Below the pieces are notes generated by a model. That model had not been told where the DNA came from. It did no database searches and saw only the letters and a list, made by a program, of their open reading frames with translations. From Deltaproteobacteria bacterium Ga0077539 (GTDB lineage Bacteria > Myxococcota_A > Polyangia > Polyangiales > Ga0077539), in assembly GCA_001465015.1 (NCBI GenBank), contig LNEO01000197.1, positions 1 to 64,000 of the forward strand: DNA of 64,000 nt, given 5' to 3'. The translations under genes and the position numbers were made by a program. This document shows, piece after piece, positions 51,421 to 61,044 of this stretch; the stretch's first letter is position 1; each line of letters starts with the position of its first letter.

Positions 51421-53934
51421 ATGTCCGAGAACGATCCGTTCGCCACCCCGTCGTCCGACAGCCCCGAACCGTTGGCTCCTCCGCCAACCGAAGATCCGTT
51501 CACCGAGCCGGCGGGCGGATACCTCGCGGGCAACGACGACGACGAAGTGCGCAAGATCAACCGCAGGGTGTCGCCGGTGGGCAAGCTGATCGCTTTGCTC
51601 ACCCTCGCAGGCATCGGCGGCACCGGCTTCTTCATCGTCAAGAGCGCTCAAGAAGAGCGCGCTGAAACGCAGGCGCAGACCGAGGGTCGCGCCGCGCTGC
51701 AACGACTGCTCGACGACCAGAACCTCAACCGCTCGGAGCTCCCGACGAAAGTCCGAGAGATCTACGAGCGCTACAAGGCGTCGGAAGAAGTGCGCATGGC
51801 GTGTCGGCGACTGCTCGCGCAGGTCCGCGACCCGCAGTCGGTCAACATCATGATCGAGGGCATCCGCCGCCGTGGAAACGAGCGCCGTCAGGCCGCGCTC
51901 GCCGTCGCCGAGCTCGGGCCGCAGGTCGCGGCGAGCGCGAAGGACGCGTTGATGGAGGCGCTCCCGACGACGGACGAGCGCGTCGATCGCGCGGACGTCA
52001 CGTGGGCTCTGGTGGTTCTGCAAGAGAGCCGCGCGTGGGACACGGTCGTCAGAATGCTGAGCGAGGGAAAGCTCCAGCAGGTCAAGGACCTCGAGAACCG
52101 ACCCTTCTTCGACCCAGCGCTCGTGTCGCGCCTCGCGGGACGCGAGCGGCTCGTGCAGCTCGCGACGGACACCTCTGGAACGCCTGCGCAGCAGACCGCG
52201 CGTCGGCGCATCGCCGCCTCGGCGCTCAGCGAGATGGCGGGTCCAGAGACGTTCGAAGTGCTCTCGCGGCTCTCGTCGGACGCCGACGAAGAGGTCGGCA
52301 GCATCGCGTCGATCGGCCTCGGGCGCACGGGAGATTCACGCGCCGCGCAGCCGGTGCTCGCGTTCTTGAACGCGCACCCCTCGTCGCGCGAGCGAGTGCT
52401 CAACGCGCTGGCGCAAAACTCCGGCGCCCCCGGCTTGAGCGTCGTCGGCCAGAACGCGACGGACATCGTCACGCGCAAGATGGCCGTTCGCATGTTGATG
52501 GAGCTGCAAGACCCCACCGCGGGTGACGCGCTCTTCGCCATCATGAACTCGGTTCCCGCGACCTCGACGGACTCTGCGCTGCGCGAGATTCGCACCAAAG
52601 CGTGCTTCGGCCTCGCGGACATCGGCGACCCTCGCGCCGCCGACGGGCTGCTCGAGATCGCTCGCTGGCCGATCGGCAAGCCCTTCGACGCCAACGCCGA
52701 CATGGAAGCGAAGCAGTCGATGGACAAGCTCGTGCGCATCCCTGGCGCAGCGGCGCGCGTGAAGGACGGGCTCTTGCAGCTGCTTCCGCAAGCGGACTTC
52801 ATGCGCACACAAATTCTTCTCGCCCTCGGCGCGACCGGCGACGCTTCCATCGGGCCAGCCGTCGCGCGCTATCTCACCGATGAGCAGGCGCAAGAAGGCG
52901 CCGCTCGCGCCGTCAGCCGACTTCGATACGCGCCGGGAATTCAGACGCTGCGAGGGCAGATCCGTCGTCCCCCCAACGTCCGAATGGACCAGCAGACGAT
53001 CCAGAACGAGCAGCTCTACATCCGCCGGCGCAACGCGATCCGCGGCCTTGCGTGGAGCGGCGAGCCGCGCATCGGGGCGGACCTCATGCGCATCATCGAG
53101 GACTCCGCGGACGAGCCGCGCCTGCGCGAAGACGCGGGCAACACGCTTGCGACGATCGCAGACGACGCGACGCTGCAGCAGGCCGCGGCGCGCGCGATGG
53201 ACACGACCAAGCCGACCGACGTGAGGCGCTTCTATCTCCTCGCGCTCCGCGCCCGCTCGACGCCGCAGATCGCGACGCAGCTGGTGAGCGCGTATTTGAA
53301 GCCCGGCGAGGACGTCAACCTCATGCGCTACGCGGCGATCGCCGCTGGCTTCGGCGGTGACGAATCGACGATCGCGGCGATTCGTCCGCTGCTCGCGTCG
53401 ACGGACGGAAACGTCAAACTTCACGCCGCCATGGCGGCGGTGCTCCTCGGCAGCGAGTCGCTCGCAACGGCGCTCGTCGAGGCGCTCATGGCCAACCGTG
53501 AGCTCGCGGACCTGATTCGTCCGGAGTTCGTCACTCGCGGCGCGCAGTCGGGCGGCCCGACGATGATGGAGCCGATCGAGCTCATGCCGCTGACCGAGGC
53601 GATGTTCACCAGCGGAGCGGTCAATCGCCGCATCCTCGGCGCGCTCGCCCTCGAGCGCGGCCGTGGGACGAACAAGTACGACTTCGCGATCCAGTGGCTC
53701 CGCGGGCGCATCCGCGCGGGCTGGGATCACCCGCTCGGGATCTCACCGTACGCCGTACGCGAGAAGATCCGCCAGGCTGCGTCCGGAAGCGATGCCGCTG
53801 CGCGGGACGTCGCCTTCAAGCTCCTGCGCTCGCTCAACGACCGCGGTTCTCTGCTGTTTCTGCGCCGTCAGCCGGGAGAAACGGGCGAAACCGCCCGTCG
53901 CGTGCTCCTCGAGATCAACTCCGCGGCCAACTGA
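51421..53934 (+). CDS. HEAT-repeat membrane protein
   Basis: An 837-residue protein. An acidic, Pro-rich cytoplasmic N-terminus (about 1-50) is followed by one membrane helix (KLIALLTLAGIGGTGFFIV, about 55-75). Some 750 residues of helical HEAT-type repeats follow, for example RRQAALAVAELGPQVAASAK, IASIGLGRTGDSRAAQPVL and ACFGLADIGDPRAADGLLEI. It is probably a periplasmic scaffold for protein contacts. It has no catalytic motif. The ATG at 51421 is followed directly by the acidic N-terminus. The frame overlaps the previous gene further upstream. Confidence 0.8.
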   Translation: MSENDPFATPSSDSPEPLAPPPTEDPFTEPAGGYLAGNDDDEVRKINRRVSPVGKLIALLTLAGIGGTGFFIVKSAQEERAETQAQTEGRAALQRLLDDQNLNRSELPTKVREIYERYKASEEVRMACRRLLAQVRDPQSVNIMIEGIRRRGNERRQAALAVAELGPQVAASAKDALMEALPTTDERVDRADVTWALVVLQESRAWDTVVRMLSEGKLQQVKDLENRPFFDPALVSRLAGRERLVQLATDTSGTPAQQTARRRIAASALSEMAGPETFEVLSRLSSDADEEVGSIASIGLGRTGDSRAAQPVLAFLNAHPSSRERVLNALAQNSGAPGLSVVGQNATDIVTRKMAVRMLMELQDPTAGDALFAIMNSVPATSTDSALREIRTKACFGLADIGDPRAADGLLEIARWPIGKPFDANADMEAKQSMDKLVRIPGAAARVKDGLLQLLPQADFMRTQILLALGATGDASIGPAVARYLTDEQAQEGAARAVSRLRYAPGIQTLRGQIRRPPNVRMDQQTIQNEQLYIRRRNAIRGLAWSGEPRIGADLMRIIEDSADEPRLREDAGNTLATIADDATLQQAAARAMDTTKPTDVRRFYLLALRARSTPQIATQLVSAYLKPGEDVNLMRYAAIAAGFGGDESTIAAIRPLLASTDGNVKLHAAMAAVLLGSESLATALVEALMANRELADLIRPEFVTRGAQSGGPTMMEPIELMPLTEAMFTSGAVNRRILGALALERGRGTNKYDFAIQWLRGRIRAGWDHPLGISPYAVREKIRQAASGSDAAARDVAFKLLRSLNDRGSLLFLRRQPGETGETARRVLLEINSAAN

Positions 53935-54071
53935 GCGTCGCGAAGCTGTCCGCGTCAGCGGGCGATTTTGGGGGGTGCGGGGTGGAATACTGAGCGCGCG
54001 GTGCTCGTACGATGCGGCGTGCGGCAAGGTCGGCGGCGCTGCTGTCGTTGTCGCCTCGGAGGTTAGCTCGG

Positions 54072-54779
54072 ATGAAATTCATTTCGCGAAACGCCGCTGC
54101 GTTGCTTGTCGCTAGCTCGCTCACAGGCTGTCTGTTCGGCACGAGCTCGGGCTACTACGCGCAAGGCGGGGGAGTGGTGTACGGGCCGTCGGTGACCACG
54201 ACCCAGGTGGCGCAGCCCGTCGCCACCAATGTGCAGGTGCAGGGGCAGGGCTTCGTGACCCAGCCAGTCCAGACCGTCCATACGACCGCGACCATCAACG
54301 TCCAACTTCAGGCTCCGGCGGGCGCGACGCAGATGCAGGTGCAGTGCAATCAGTCGGTCGCCGAGGTCTGTGACGGCGTCGACAACAACTGCAACGGCGC
54401 GATCGACGAGGGCTGCGGCTATCAGACCGGCCAGGTGCAAGTGACCGTGGCGTGGCAGGGGACCGCGGACATCGATCTGCACGTGCATGATCCGCTCGGC
54501 GACGAGCTGTACTACGGCCATCGCACCTCGCGCGCCGGCGGGACCCTCGATCGCGACGCGAACGCGGCCTGCAGCCAGTCTCCGCCCACCGTCGAGAACG
54601 TCTATTTCTCGCAAGCGCCGCGGGGGAATTTTCGCGCTCGCGTCCACGTCTACTCGATGTGCAGCGACTCGGCGGTCCCGGTCACCCTTTCGATCTCGGT
54701 CGGCGGACGCGCCTACTCGTTTCAGCACGTGATGACGCACCTGCACGAGGACTTCGAGATCCCGTTCGTCGTGCAGTGA
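54072..54779 (+). CDS. Lipoprotein with MopE-type motif and DUF2135-like domain
   Basis: A 235-residue lipoprotein (VASSLTGC20). A Gln/Val/Thr-rich spacer is followed by EVCDGVDNNCNGAIDEGC, the Cys/Asn/Asp motif common in myxobacterial MopE-like secreted proteins and thought to bind metal. The C-terminal beta domain has VQVTVAWQGTADIDLHVHDP, LYYGHRTSRAGGTLDRDAN and RVHVYSMC, close to YfaP/DUF2135-type domains. The ATG at 54072 begins the signal. Frame-open sequence upstream (MRRAAR...) is not needed. Confidence 0.78.
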   Translation: MKFISRNAAALLVASSLTGCLFGTSSGYYAQGGGVVYGPSVTTTQVAQPVATNVQVQGQGFVTQPVQTVHTTATINVQLQAPAGATQMQVQCNQSVAEVCDGVDNNCNGAIDEGCGYQTGQVQVTVAWQGTADIDLHVHDPLGDELYYGHRTSRAGGTLDRDANAACSQSPPTVENVYFSQAPRGNFRARVHVYSMCSDSAVPVTLSISVGGRAYSFQHVMTHLHEDFEIPFVVQ

Positions 54780-54873
54780 GCGCAAGGACGCCCCTCGCCG
54801 CGGTTGGAAATGCAGCGAGTCGGCTCGTGATCCGTCGTTCTCTCGGCGAAAGTCAGCTACGCTAGGGGTTGCG

Positions 54874-57800
54874 ATGGCTGGTCCTGGCAGCGACGTTCGT
54901 ATCCCCGAGACGCCGGCTCGTCGGTTTCGCACTGGTGACCGTCGAAACGAAGGGCGCACCGGCGTCTCGTTTTTTGGCACCGATCCCGAGCTCAACACGC
55001 CCGTTGTCGTCAAGGTCCTGCGCGCGTCGGCGTTTGCTTCGCCGCTCGAAAGGCAGCGGATCGTCCGCGAGCTCAAGCGGCAGGTGAGCGTTCCTCATCC
55101 GTCGCTCGCTCGCGTTATCGCAGCGGACGACGAGGGCGGCGTCGTGTGGGTCGCGCGCGATTGGATCGAAGGACGCCCGCTGAGCGAGCGAATCGCCACC
55201 GGGAGCATCTCGACCGAAGAGGCCGCACGCTGGACCTCGCAGCTCGCCGAGGCGCTCGGAGAGCTGCACCGAGTGATGCTCTTGCACCGCGACGTTCGAC
55301 CCGACCACGTGATCCTCGCGCTCGACGGTCGCGCTCGTCTCATCGACGCTTCGTGCGGTCGGCATTTTCGCAGCAGCGACGGCAAGGCGGTCTTTGGCAC
55401 CCCTGGCTACGTCGCGCCCGAAGCCATCGCGGGCAAGCTCGTCAACGCGCGCAGCGACCTCTACTCGCTCGGCGCGACGGCGTACGCCATGCTGCAGGGC
55501 GCGTCGCCGTTTGGCGAAGGCAACGATTCGTCCCTGCTCGAACGGGCCGCCAAGAGCGACGCGCCAAAGGCCACGCGCGGACCCGAAGGGTTCATCAGCG
55601 CCGTCGCGAGCCTCCTCGCGAGAGAGCCGAGAGAGCGTCCCTTTCACGCGCAGCAGGTTTGTCAGCTGCTCGAGCCCTTCTTTACCGCCACGCGCACCGC
55701 AGCTGCAGCGGACGACAGCGACGGGCCGCCCACCGCGGCGGTCGATGAATCGATGGTGTCCAAGGCGATCGCGATGCTGCCCGGACCGAGCATCGTCGAC
55801 GATGAGTTCGACGACGCCGAGGTCACGGAGGTCGCGAAGAACACAGCGGTCACCGCGGCTCGCGAAGCTCCCGCGGTCCCGTCGAAGTCCGCGGGCGTTT
55901 CTCCGCCGCCACCGACGGGAAACACCGGGGCCGTTCGCGTCCCAGCGCCTTCGCACAACACGGGCGCTCACGCTGTGGCGGTCGCTCCGTCCTCTGCTCC
56001 AGCGATGGCGATGGGACAGCCCGCGCAGAGCGTGATTCGCAAGGCGACGCTGATGGGCATGGCTCCGCTCGCGCAGCAAGCCGCGACGCCCGTGCTCGCT
56101 CCGCCGGTCGCGCCTGTGAAGCCGCAGCCCACGGCCGTCGCGAGCGCTCCGTCGACCGACTCGCAGCACCGCGAAGACTCTGGATCGCGACGGCACTCGC
56201 CGACGGATTTCGACGACGACGAGAACACTGTCGTCTCCGAAGACTCTCGCATCTTCGGTCACAGCGAGCCGCACGCGCAGAGCGCGTACGGGTCCGCGGT
56301 TCCGCCGTTGCCCGACGACGTGTCCAAGCGCGTCCTGCAAAAGGGCGGAACCGTCAGCGCGCCGGTCGAAGCGCGTCCGTTGAGCGTTCCTCCGCCGCCT
56401 CCGCAGCGCAAAGTCACCGGCTCGATCCGAGCTCCTGCGCCGCCGAGCGTTCCGACGCTCCCGCACCCGGAGATGCACGCGCCTGTCGAGTACACGCCGA
56501 CTCCCGAGACGGGCGGCGGCCCGACGATGACGGCGAACGTCGCTGCGGTCGCTGCGTTTTCGGACATGAGCGGGCCCAACGCCCCTGTTGATCCGCAGAA
56601 CATCTCGGTCACCGAGCCGTCGGGAGCGCCTACGTGGGACAACGTTCCGCCTGCGGTCGCGCCGCCCGCTGTCCACAGTCACTCGCCGCAGTATCAAGGT
56701 GTGCAGCAGGGAGCGCTGCAGTCGCAGCCAGGTGTCGCGCAGACGTATGCACCGCCGCATGCGCAGACTGGCCACTATCAGGCCCCAGCGGGATATCCCC
56801 CCGCGCAGGGGCAAGGCGCTCCGATGGGCCCGCAGATGGGCGGCTATCCGCAGCAACAGGGTCCGTATCCAACGGGCGGCTATCCGTCGCCGCATTCGCC
56901 GTACGGCCCACAGCAGCCGACGGGCGCCTACGCCTCGCCGCAAGGAACAGGCGCGTACCCGGCACCTCATCCGGGGATGACCGCGGGTTGGGCCGAAGCG
57001 CCGCCGAAGAAGGGCGCTCTTTGGCCATGGATCGCAGCGGGTTGCTTGATCGCGCTCGTCGCTGGCGGAACGGGCTACGCCCTCGCGCTGCGACATCGAA
57101 CGGACCCCACCGTCGATGTGCAGATCGGCCCCGGTCCCAACATCGCGACCCCGACGAACACGACGAACACAGCCTTGCCGGTTGGCACGAACACCGCTGC
57201 CAACGCGGGGACGAACAACACCGCGAACAACGGCGTCGTCGCGCCCAACAACGCTGGCGCTGCGATCAACACCAACGTCGCGCCCGACGTGATGGTCGTG
57301 GCCATGCCCGTCGCTGTCGTGGACTCGGGCGTCGCGATGGCAGTGAACAACGTCGCTGTGCCCAACAACAACGGCGCGGTCGCGCTCAACACGAACATCG
57401 TGGCGCCCCCGCCCAACAACGCTCAGACGCCGCCCAACAACGCTCAGACGCAGAGCACCCCTCGGACAAACACCGCGCCGACGCTGAGTCCCGTGCAACA
57501 AGCGCGGCAGCTCAACGGCCGTCGCGACTACGTTGGCGCGCGCGCGATCCTCGAGTCATGGGTGCGCTCGCACCCGACCGACGCGCAGGCGCTTTTGTTG
57601 CTCGGCGACGTTCGATTCTCGCAGGGTGAGCGACGGCCCGCTGGCGACGCCTATCGCTCTGCGATCGCTGCGGGCGGCTACGGGCGCGCGTATTGGCAGC
57701 GCCTCGTGGACCGTCAGATGTCGATCGGCGATCGCCAGGGCGCAATCAACACGCTCAACGACGTCCTGCGCCACCGGCCTGGCGACCGCGACGCGACGCG

Positions 57801-57906
57801 AAAGCTCGCGGAGCTTCAAGGCGGTGGTTCCGCGCCCGCGCGTCCCGCGGCGAGCAGCGCCGTGCCCGCGTTTGGCGCGCCGAGACCAGGGACGATTCGT
57901 CGCTGA
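54874..57906 (+). CDS. Probable Ser/Thr pseudokinase with membrane helix and TPR tail
   Basis: A 1010-residue protein. The N-terminal kinase fold (about 15-275) has the Lys of VVVKVL and H138-R-D140, but the catalytic loop reads HRDVRPDH (Arg for Lys, His for Asn). DFG reads D158-A-S, and the Gly-loop is poorly formed. GTPGYVAPE is intact. A long Pro/Gln/Gly-rich, probably disordered region (about 280-710) precedes one membrane helix (about 716-738), an Asn/Thr-rich stretch with 21-bp repeats, and TPR-like repeats (about 885-985, SWVRSHPTDAQALLLLGDV). Activity is likely reduced or absent. It may be a signalling scaffold across the membrane. It starts 94 bp after the DUF2135-like gene. Confidence 0.83.
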   Translation: MAGPGSDVRIPETPARRFRTGDRRNEGRTGVSFFGTDPELNTPVVVKVLRASAFASPLERQRIVRELKRQVSVPHPSLARVIAADDEGGVVWVARDWIEGRPLSERIATGSISTEEAARWTSQLAEALGELHRVMLLHRDVRPDHVILALDGRARLIDASCGRHFRSSDGKAVFGTPGYVAPEAIAGKLVNARSDLYSLGATAYAMLQGASPFGEGNDSSLLERAAKSDAPKATRGPEGFISAVASLLAREPRERPFHAQQVCQLLEPFFTATRTAAAADDSDGPPTAAVDESMVSKAIAMLPGPSIVDDEFDDAEVTEVAKNTAVTAAREAPAVPSKSAGVSPPPPTGNTGAVRVPAPSHNTGAHAVAVAPSSAPAMAMGQPAQSVIRKATLMGMAPLAQQAATPVLAPPVAPVKPQPTAVASAPSTDSQHREDSGSRRHSPTDFDDDENTVVSEDSRIFGHSEPHAQSAYGSAVPPLPDDVSKRVLQKGGTVSAPVEARPLSVPPPPPQRKVTGSIRAPAPPSVPTLPHPEMHAPVEYTPTPETGGGPTMTANVAAVAAFSDMSGPNAPVDPQNISVTEPSGAPTWDNVPPAVAPPAVHSHSPQYQGVQQGALQSQPGVAQTYAPPHAQTGHYQAPAGYPPAQGQGAPMGPQMGGYPQQQGPYPTGGYPSPHSPYGPQQPTGAYASPQGTGAYPAPHPGMTAGWAEAPPKKGALWPWIAAGCLIALVAGGTGYALALRHRTDPTVDVQIGPGPNIATPTNTTNTALPVGTNTAANAGTNNTANNGVVAPNNAGAAINTNVAPDVMVVAMPVAVVDSGVAMAVNNVAVPNNNGAVALNTNIVAPPPNNAQTPPNNAQTQSTPRTNTAPTLSPVQQARQLNGRRDYVGARAILESWVRSHPTDAQALLLLGDVRFSQGERRPAGDAYRSAIAAGGYGRAYWQRLVDRQMSIGDRQGAINTLNDVLRHRPGDRDATRKLAELQGGGSAPARPAASSAVPAFGAPRPGTIRR
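57409..57450. repeat. 21-bp tandem duplication in coding sequence
   Basis: Two identical 21-bp units (57409-57429 and 57430-57450) encode the peptide PPNNAQT twice in the Asn-rich periplasmic spacer of the pseudokinase. Confidence 0.85.
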
Positions 57907-57932
57907 TCGTCGTTGCGCTTCGATCGACGGGA

Positions 57933-59009
57933 TCAGCTGTGAAAGAGCCCGCGGACGAGGCCGAAGATCTCTCGTGAGGTCACGACGAGAAACAGCCCGA
58001 GCATCAGCATCATCGAGCCCTGCAGCAGCCTGGTCTCGATCGTGGCGTTGGGCTTGCGTCGCAGAGTGATCTCGTACGCGAGCATGAGCAGTCGGCCGCC
58101 GTCGAGCACGGGGATCGGCAGGAGGTTCATCACGAAGAGCTGCAGCGAGATAAACGACACGGCGATGAGGCCGTCGCGCCAGCCTTTGGACGCTTGCTGC
58201 GCGGTCTCTTGCACCATGCGAACGGGGCCGACGAGCTGGGCGTCCTTGATCTGACGCCGAAACATTTTGATCAGCGTGTCGACGATGTCCGCCGTCATGA
58301 CCGCGGGCTTCACGATCGAGTCGGAGAATGCGCGCCGCAGCGGGACCGGGCGGTACTGCGTGAGCTGCGTGATTCCGATGCCGAAGATCCGCTGCCCTTC
58401 GATCTCGAGCGGCCGTGGGGTGACCGTGGTCTCGAGCTCGGCGCCAGCGCGTACGTAGCGAACGCGAAGCGGCTCGCCGTTCGAGCCGCGCACTCGCTCG
58501 AGCATCGAGCGCCAGGTCGGGGTGGGGTTGCCGTTGATGTTGACGATCATGTCGCCAGGACGAAACCCGGCGGCTTGCGCGGGCTTTCCCGCGATGACGT
58601 CGCCGATCTGCGCGCGGGCGCTCGCGTCGAGGCGCTCTCCGCCGAACGCGAGCAGCGCGAACACAGCGAGCACGGCGGCGAGATAGTTCGCGAGCGGACC
58701 GGCGGCGATCATCAGCAGCCGCGCGATGGGGCGCGCGTTTTGATAGCTGCCTCGATCGTGGGGATCGACGGGTTCGCGCGGGTTCATTCCCGCGACTTGG
58801 ACGTACGCGAGCAGGGGAATGGCCGCGATTTGAAAGACGGTCTCGCTGCCTCGCGGTCGCCATCGGACGATCACCGGTCCGAATCCGATCGAGTAGGTCA
58901 GGACCCGCATCCCGAACGCGCGAGCGACGAGGTAGTGGCCAAACTCGTGGATGATGACGAGCATCGAGATCGCCAGGACCACGCCGACGATTGTGAAGAG
59001 CTTCTCCAT
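57933..59009 (-). CDS. rseP: Site-2 protease, RseP/M50 family
   Basis: A 358-residue intramembrane zinc protease that cuts membrane-bound anti-sigma factors or signal-peptide remnants. The first membrane helix has H21-E22-F-G-H25. One PDZ domain follows (about 120-200, IGDVIAGKPAQAAGFRPGDMIVNING), and a later helix has the NLLPIPVLDGG motif with the third metal ligand. The length fits single-PDZ bacterial members. The start is ATG giving MEKLFTIVG; an in-frame GTG 30 bp upstream is possible. It is convergent with the pseudokinase gene and divergent from the transglutaminase gene. Confidence 0.92.
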   Translation of the reverse strand: MEKLFTIVGVVLAISMLVIIHEFGHYLVARAFGMRVLTYSIGFGPVIVRWRPRGSETVFQIAAIPLLAYVQVAGMNPREPVDPHDRGSYQNARPIARLLMIAAGPLANYLAAVLAVFALLAFGGERLDASARAQIGDVIAGKPAQAAGFRPGDMIVNINGNPTPTWRSMLERVRGSNGEPLRVRYVRAGAELETTVTPRPLEIEGQRIFGIGITQLTQYRPVPLRRAFSDSIVKPAVMTADIVDTLIKMFRRQIKDAQLVGPVRMVQETAQQASKGWRDGLIAVSFISLQLFVMNLLPIPVLDGGRLLMLAYEITLRRKPNATIETRLLQGSMMLMLGLFLVVTSREIFGLVRGLFHS

Positions 59010-59120
59010 CGCTTCTTTCGGAAGGTAAGACGGTAGCACCGTCGCGGGGCATCGGGAGGGTCTGTGATTCGACGCGATTGCGGGAACTTCGCGGGCGCGT
59101 CAGGCTACATAGGCTCGTCC

Positions 59121-60920
59121 ATGACGTCGAAGGGCAAGGCAAGACTGCGCGCGTGGGTGCTGCTCGCGACGGCGCTGGTTTCGGTCGGAGCGGGCGTGTC
59201 CTACGCGCAGCGCGTCAGGAGGGTGCTGCACAGGCCGATCCCTGGCGACGTTCCGCTCGAAGAGGCGCCGAACGAGATGCCCGCGGTTCCTCCGTCATCG
59301 TCGCAGTCGATCGCGCGCGCGATGGGCGCGCAATCGTCTGCTTCGAGCGGGAGCAACGAACCGCCCGGCGAGGTGCAGCGACCGCGGCCGAGCTGGGACG
59401 CTCCGGCGCGCGAGATGGACCGGCAGACGCGGTCGCCGCCCAACGCGCAGCTCCGGTACACAGAGGTCTTCACGCCTTCGGTCCAGCCGTTCAAGCGCGG
59501 AACGGCGCACGACATGGTGGACGAGAACGGGCGCATGACGACGCGCGACCCTTCGCTGCGACCGTTGACCGTCGGCGAGGCGGCTCCGACGCACTGGACC
59601 GGGCGACGACGCGCGCGATTCACTGGCGACTTGCTGGTGGAGCTGTCTTCATCCTGGGCGACGCCAGTGCCTGGAGTCGCCGGTGAGCAGCGGGTGCTTC
59701 AGTACGCGACGAACAACGGCGAGTCCGTGCAGTTTCTCTCGGACAGCGCGGGCAACCTCTTTGTCCGTGGAATGCAGCCGGGAACCGTGCGCCTCACGTA
59801 CGTCCTCGAGGCGCCGGACTTTGCGTTCGCCGTCGTGGATCCGCCTGCGCTTCGCACGAGCGAGATCGCGGCGCGCGTACCCGAGGGTCTGAGGCCGCTC
59901 GTTCCGCAGTGGCTCGAGGCGAAGGCGCGCGTCGTGCTCGAGCGGCTCCGGCTGAACAGCGACACATCATTTCAAGTCCTGCTCGACCGATTGGTGGCGC
60001 ACTTTCGAGCGTTTCGCGACGAGTCCCTCGGCGGGCAGGGCGCGGATCTCTACACCGAGCTCGCGTTGGGCGGGGTCGGCGCGTGTCGCCACCGCGCGTA
60101 CGCGATGATGCTCACGATGCACGCCCTCGGGATTCCCACGCGATACGTCGGCAACGAGGCGCACGCGTGGGTGGAGGTTTGGATCTACGGCGGCGGCTGG
60201 TCCCGCGTCGACCTGGGCGGATGGAACGTCGATCTGGTCGCCAACGACCAACAGTCGCGACCGCAGTTCGACCCGCAGATCGCAGATCGATTCGCGCGAC
60301 CCTCGAGCTATCAGAACCAGTTTTCGTCGGGCGGACCCAACGGTGGTCGCGGCGGCGACGGGGGAACGTGGGTCGACCCCGACGCGAGCGCGTCCATGGA
60401 CGACAACGGTGCTGGAGACAGCGACGGCGGCGCGTCCAGCCCGCGCGGCGCGAACTCGAGCGGCGGGCGCAGCGGATCGAGCAGCGGCGGATCCAGCGGC
60501 GGCGCATCGTCGGACAACTCGTCTGCGGGCGCCGTTCGGAGCGGCGGATCGCCCTCGCAACGTGAAGCGATCGAGCCCGAGGACGACGCGCCGAAGGCGC
60601 CGACGAACATCGCCATCGCGAGCGTGTTGGCTGACGACAGGGCCGGGTTCGCGTCGGGCGCCGGCTTCGCGCGCGGCTCGATGGTGCGCGTTGTGGGCTT
60701 CGTTCGGGATGTCGACGGGGTGGGCATCAACGGGCTCGCCGTGGAGCTCCAGTTGGTTCGCAACGGGCGCTCGGTGCAGGGGTTGGGAACAGCCGCGAGC
60801 GCTGCAGACGGACGCTTCGAAGCGCACGTGCTGCTCAGCGGCGGGTTGGAGGCAGGCGAGTACGAGCTGCGGGCGGCGACGCCGGGCGACGCGCGGTACG
60901 CGCCGAGCGCTGCGGACTGA
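59121..60920 (+). CDS. Exported transglutaminase-like protein
   Basis: A 599-residue protein with an N-terminal signal or anchor (VLLATALVSVGAGVSYA) and a Pro/Ser/Arg-rich region. A transglutaminase-fold domain follows, with the Cys-His-Asp triad at C322 (GACRHRAY), H348 (GNEAHAWVEVW) and D364 (WSRVDLGG). A Gly/Ser-rich linker of about 100 residues (GGRGGDGGTW, SSGGRSGSSSGGSSGG) and a C-terminal beta domain (VRVVGFVRDVDGVGINGLAVELQLV) end the protein. The triad is intact. The family includes cross-linkers and proteases, so the reaction is uncertain. The ATG is at 59121. Confidence 0.83.
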   Translation: MTSKGKARLRAWVLLATALVSVGAGVSYAQRVRRVLHRPIPGDVPLEEAPNEMPAVPPSSSQSIARAMGAQSSASSGSNEPPGEVQRPRPSWDAPAREMDRQTRSPPNAQLRYTEVFTPSVQPFKRGTAHDMVDENGRMTTRDPSLRPLTVGEAAPTHWTGRRRARFTGDLLVELSSSWATPVPGVAGEQRVLQYATNNGESVQFLSDSAGNLFVRGMQPGTVRLTYVLEAPDFAFAVVDPPALRTSEIAARVPEGLRPLVPQWLEAKARVVLERLRLNSDTSFQVLLDRLVAHFRAFRDESLGGQGADLYTELALGGVGACRHRAYAMMLTMHALGIPTRYVGNEAHAWVEVWIYGGGWSRVDLGGWNVDLVANDQQSRPQFDPQIADRFARPSSYQNQFSSGGPNGGRGGDGGTWVDPDASASMDDNGAGDSDGGASSPRGANSSGGRSGSSSGGSSGGASSDNSSAGAVRSGGSPSQREAIEPEDDAPKAPTNIAIASVLADDRAGFASGAGFARGSMVRVVGFVRDVDGVGINGLAVELQLVRNGRSVQGLGTAASAADGRFEAHVLLSGGLEAGEYELRAATPGDARYAPSAAD

Positions 60921-60950
60921 AGATCGGCACGCGTCCCCCATGAACGCCAA

Positions 60951-60981
60951 GAGGCCCGCGTCGATTGCTCGACGGGGCCTC
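60951..60981. terminator. Strong hairpin between convergent transglutaminase and atp genes
   Basis: GAGGCCC (60951-60957) pairs with GGGCCTC (60975-60981), and inside it CGTCGA (60959-60964) pairs with TCGACG (60969-60974) across a TTGC loop. That makes 13 base pairs with one bulged G. It lies 64 bases past the atpE stop on the minus strand and 30 bases past the transglutaminase stop. It fits a bidirectional intrinsic-type terminator, though no long T-tract follows. Confidence 0.65.
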
Positions 60982-61044
60982 GCTTGGGGGTCGGTTCGAG
61001 ACCTTCGATGAAATCGTGTGCCGAGCGGTTGGCTCGGCCCGCGA

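Noticed and set aside
54862..57501. 879-codon minus-strand open frame opposite the pseudokinase gene
   Set aside because: Its composition (Arg/Val/His/Gly-rich, no hydrophobic core) is a shadow of the Pro/Gln-rich plus-strand coding.
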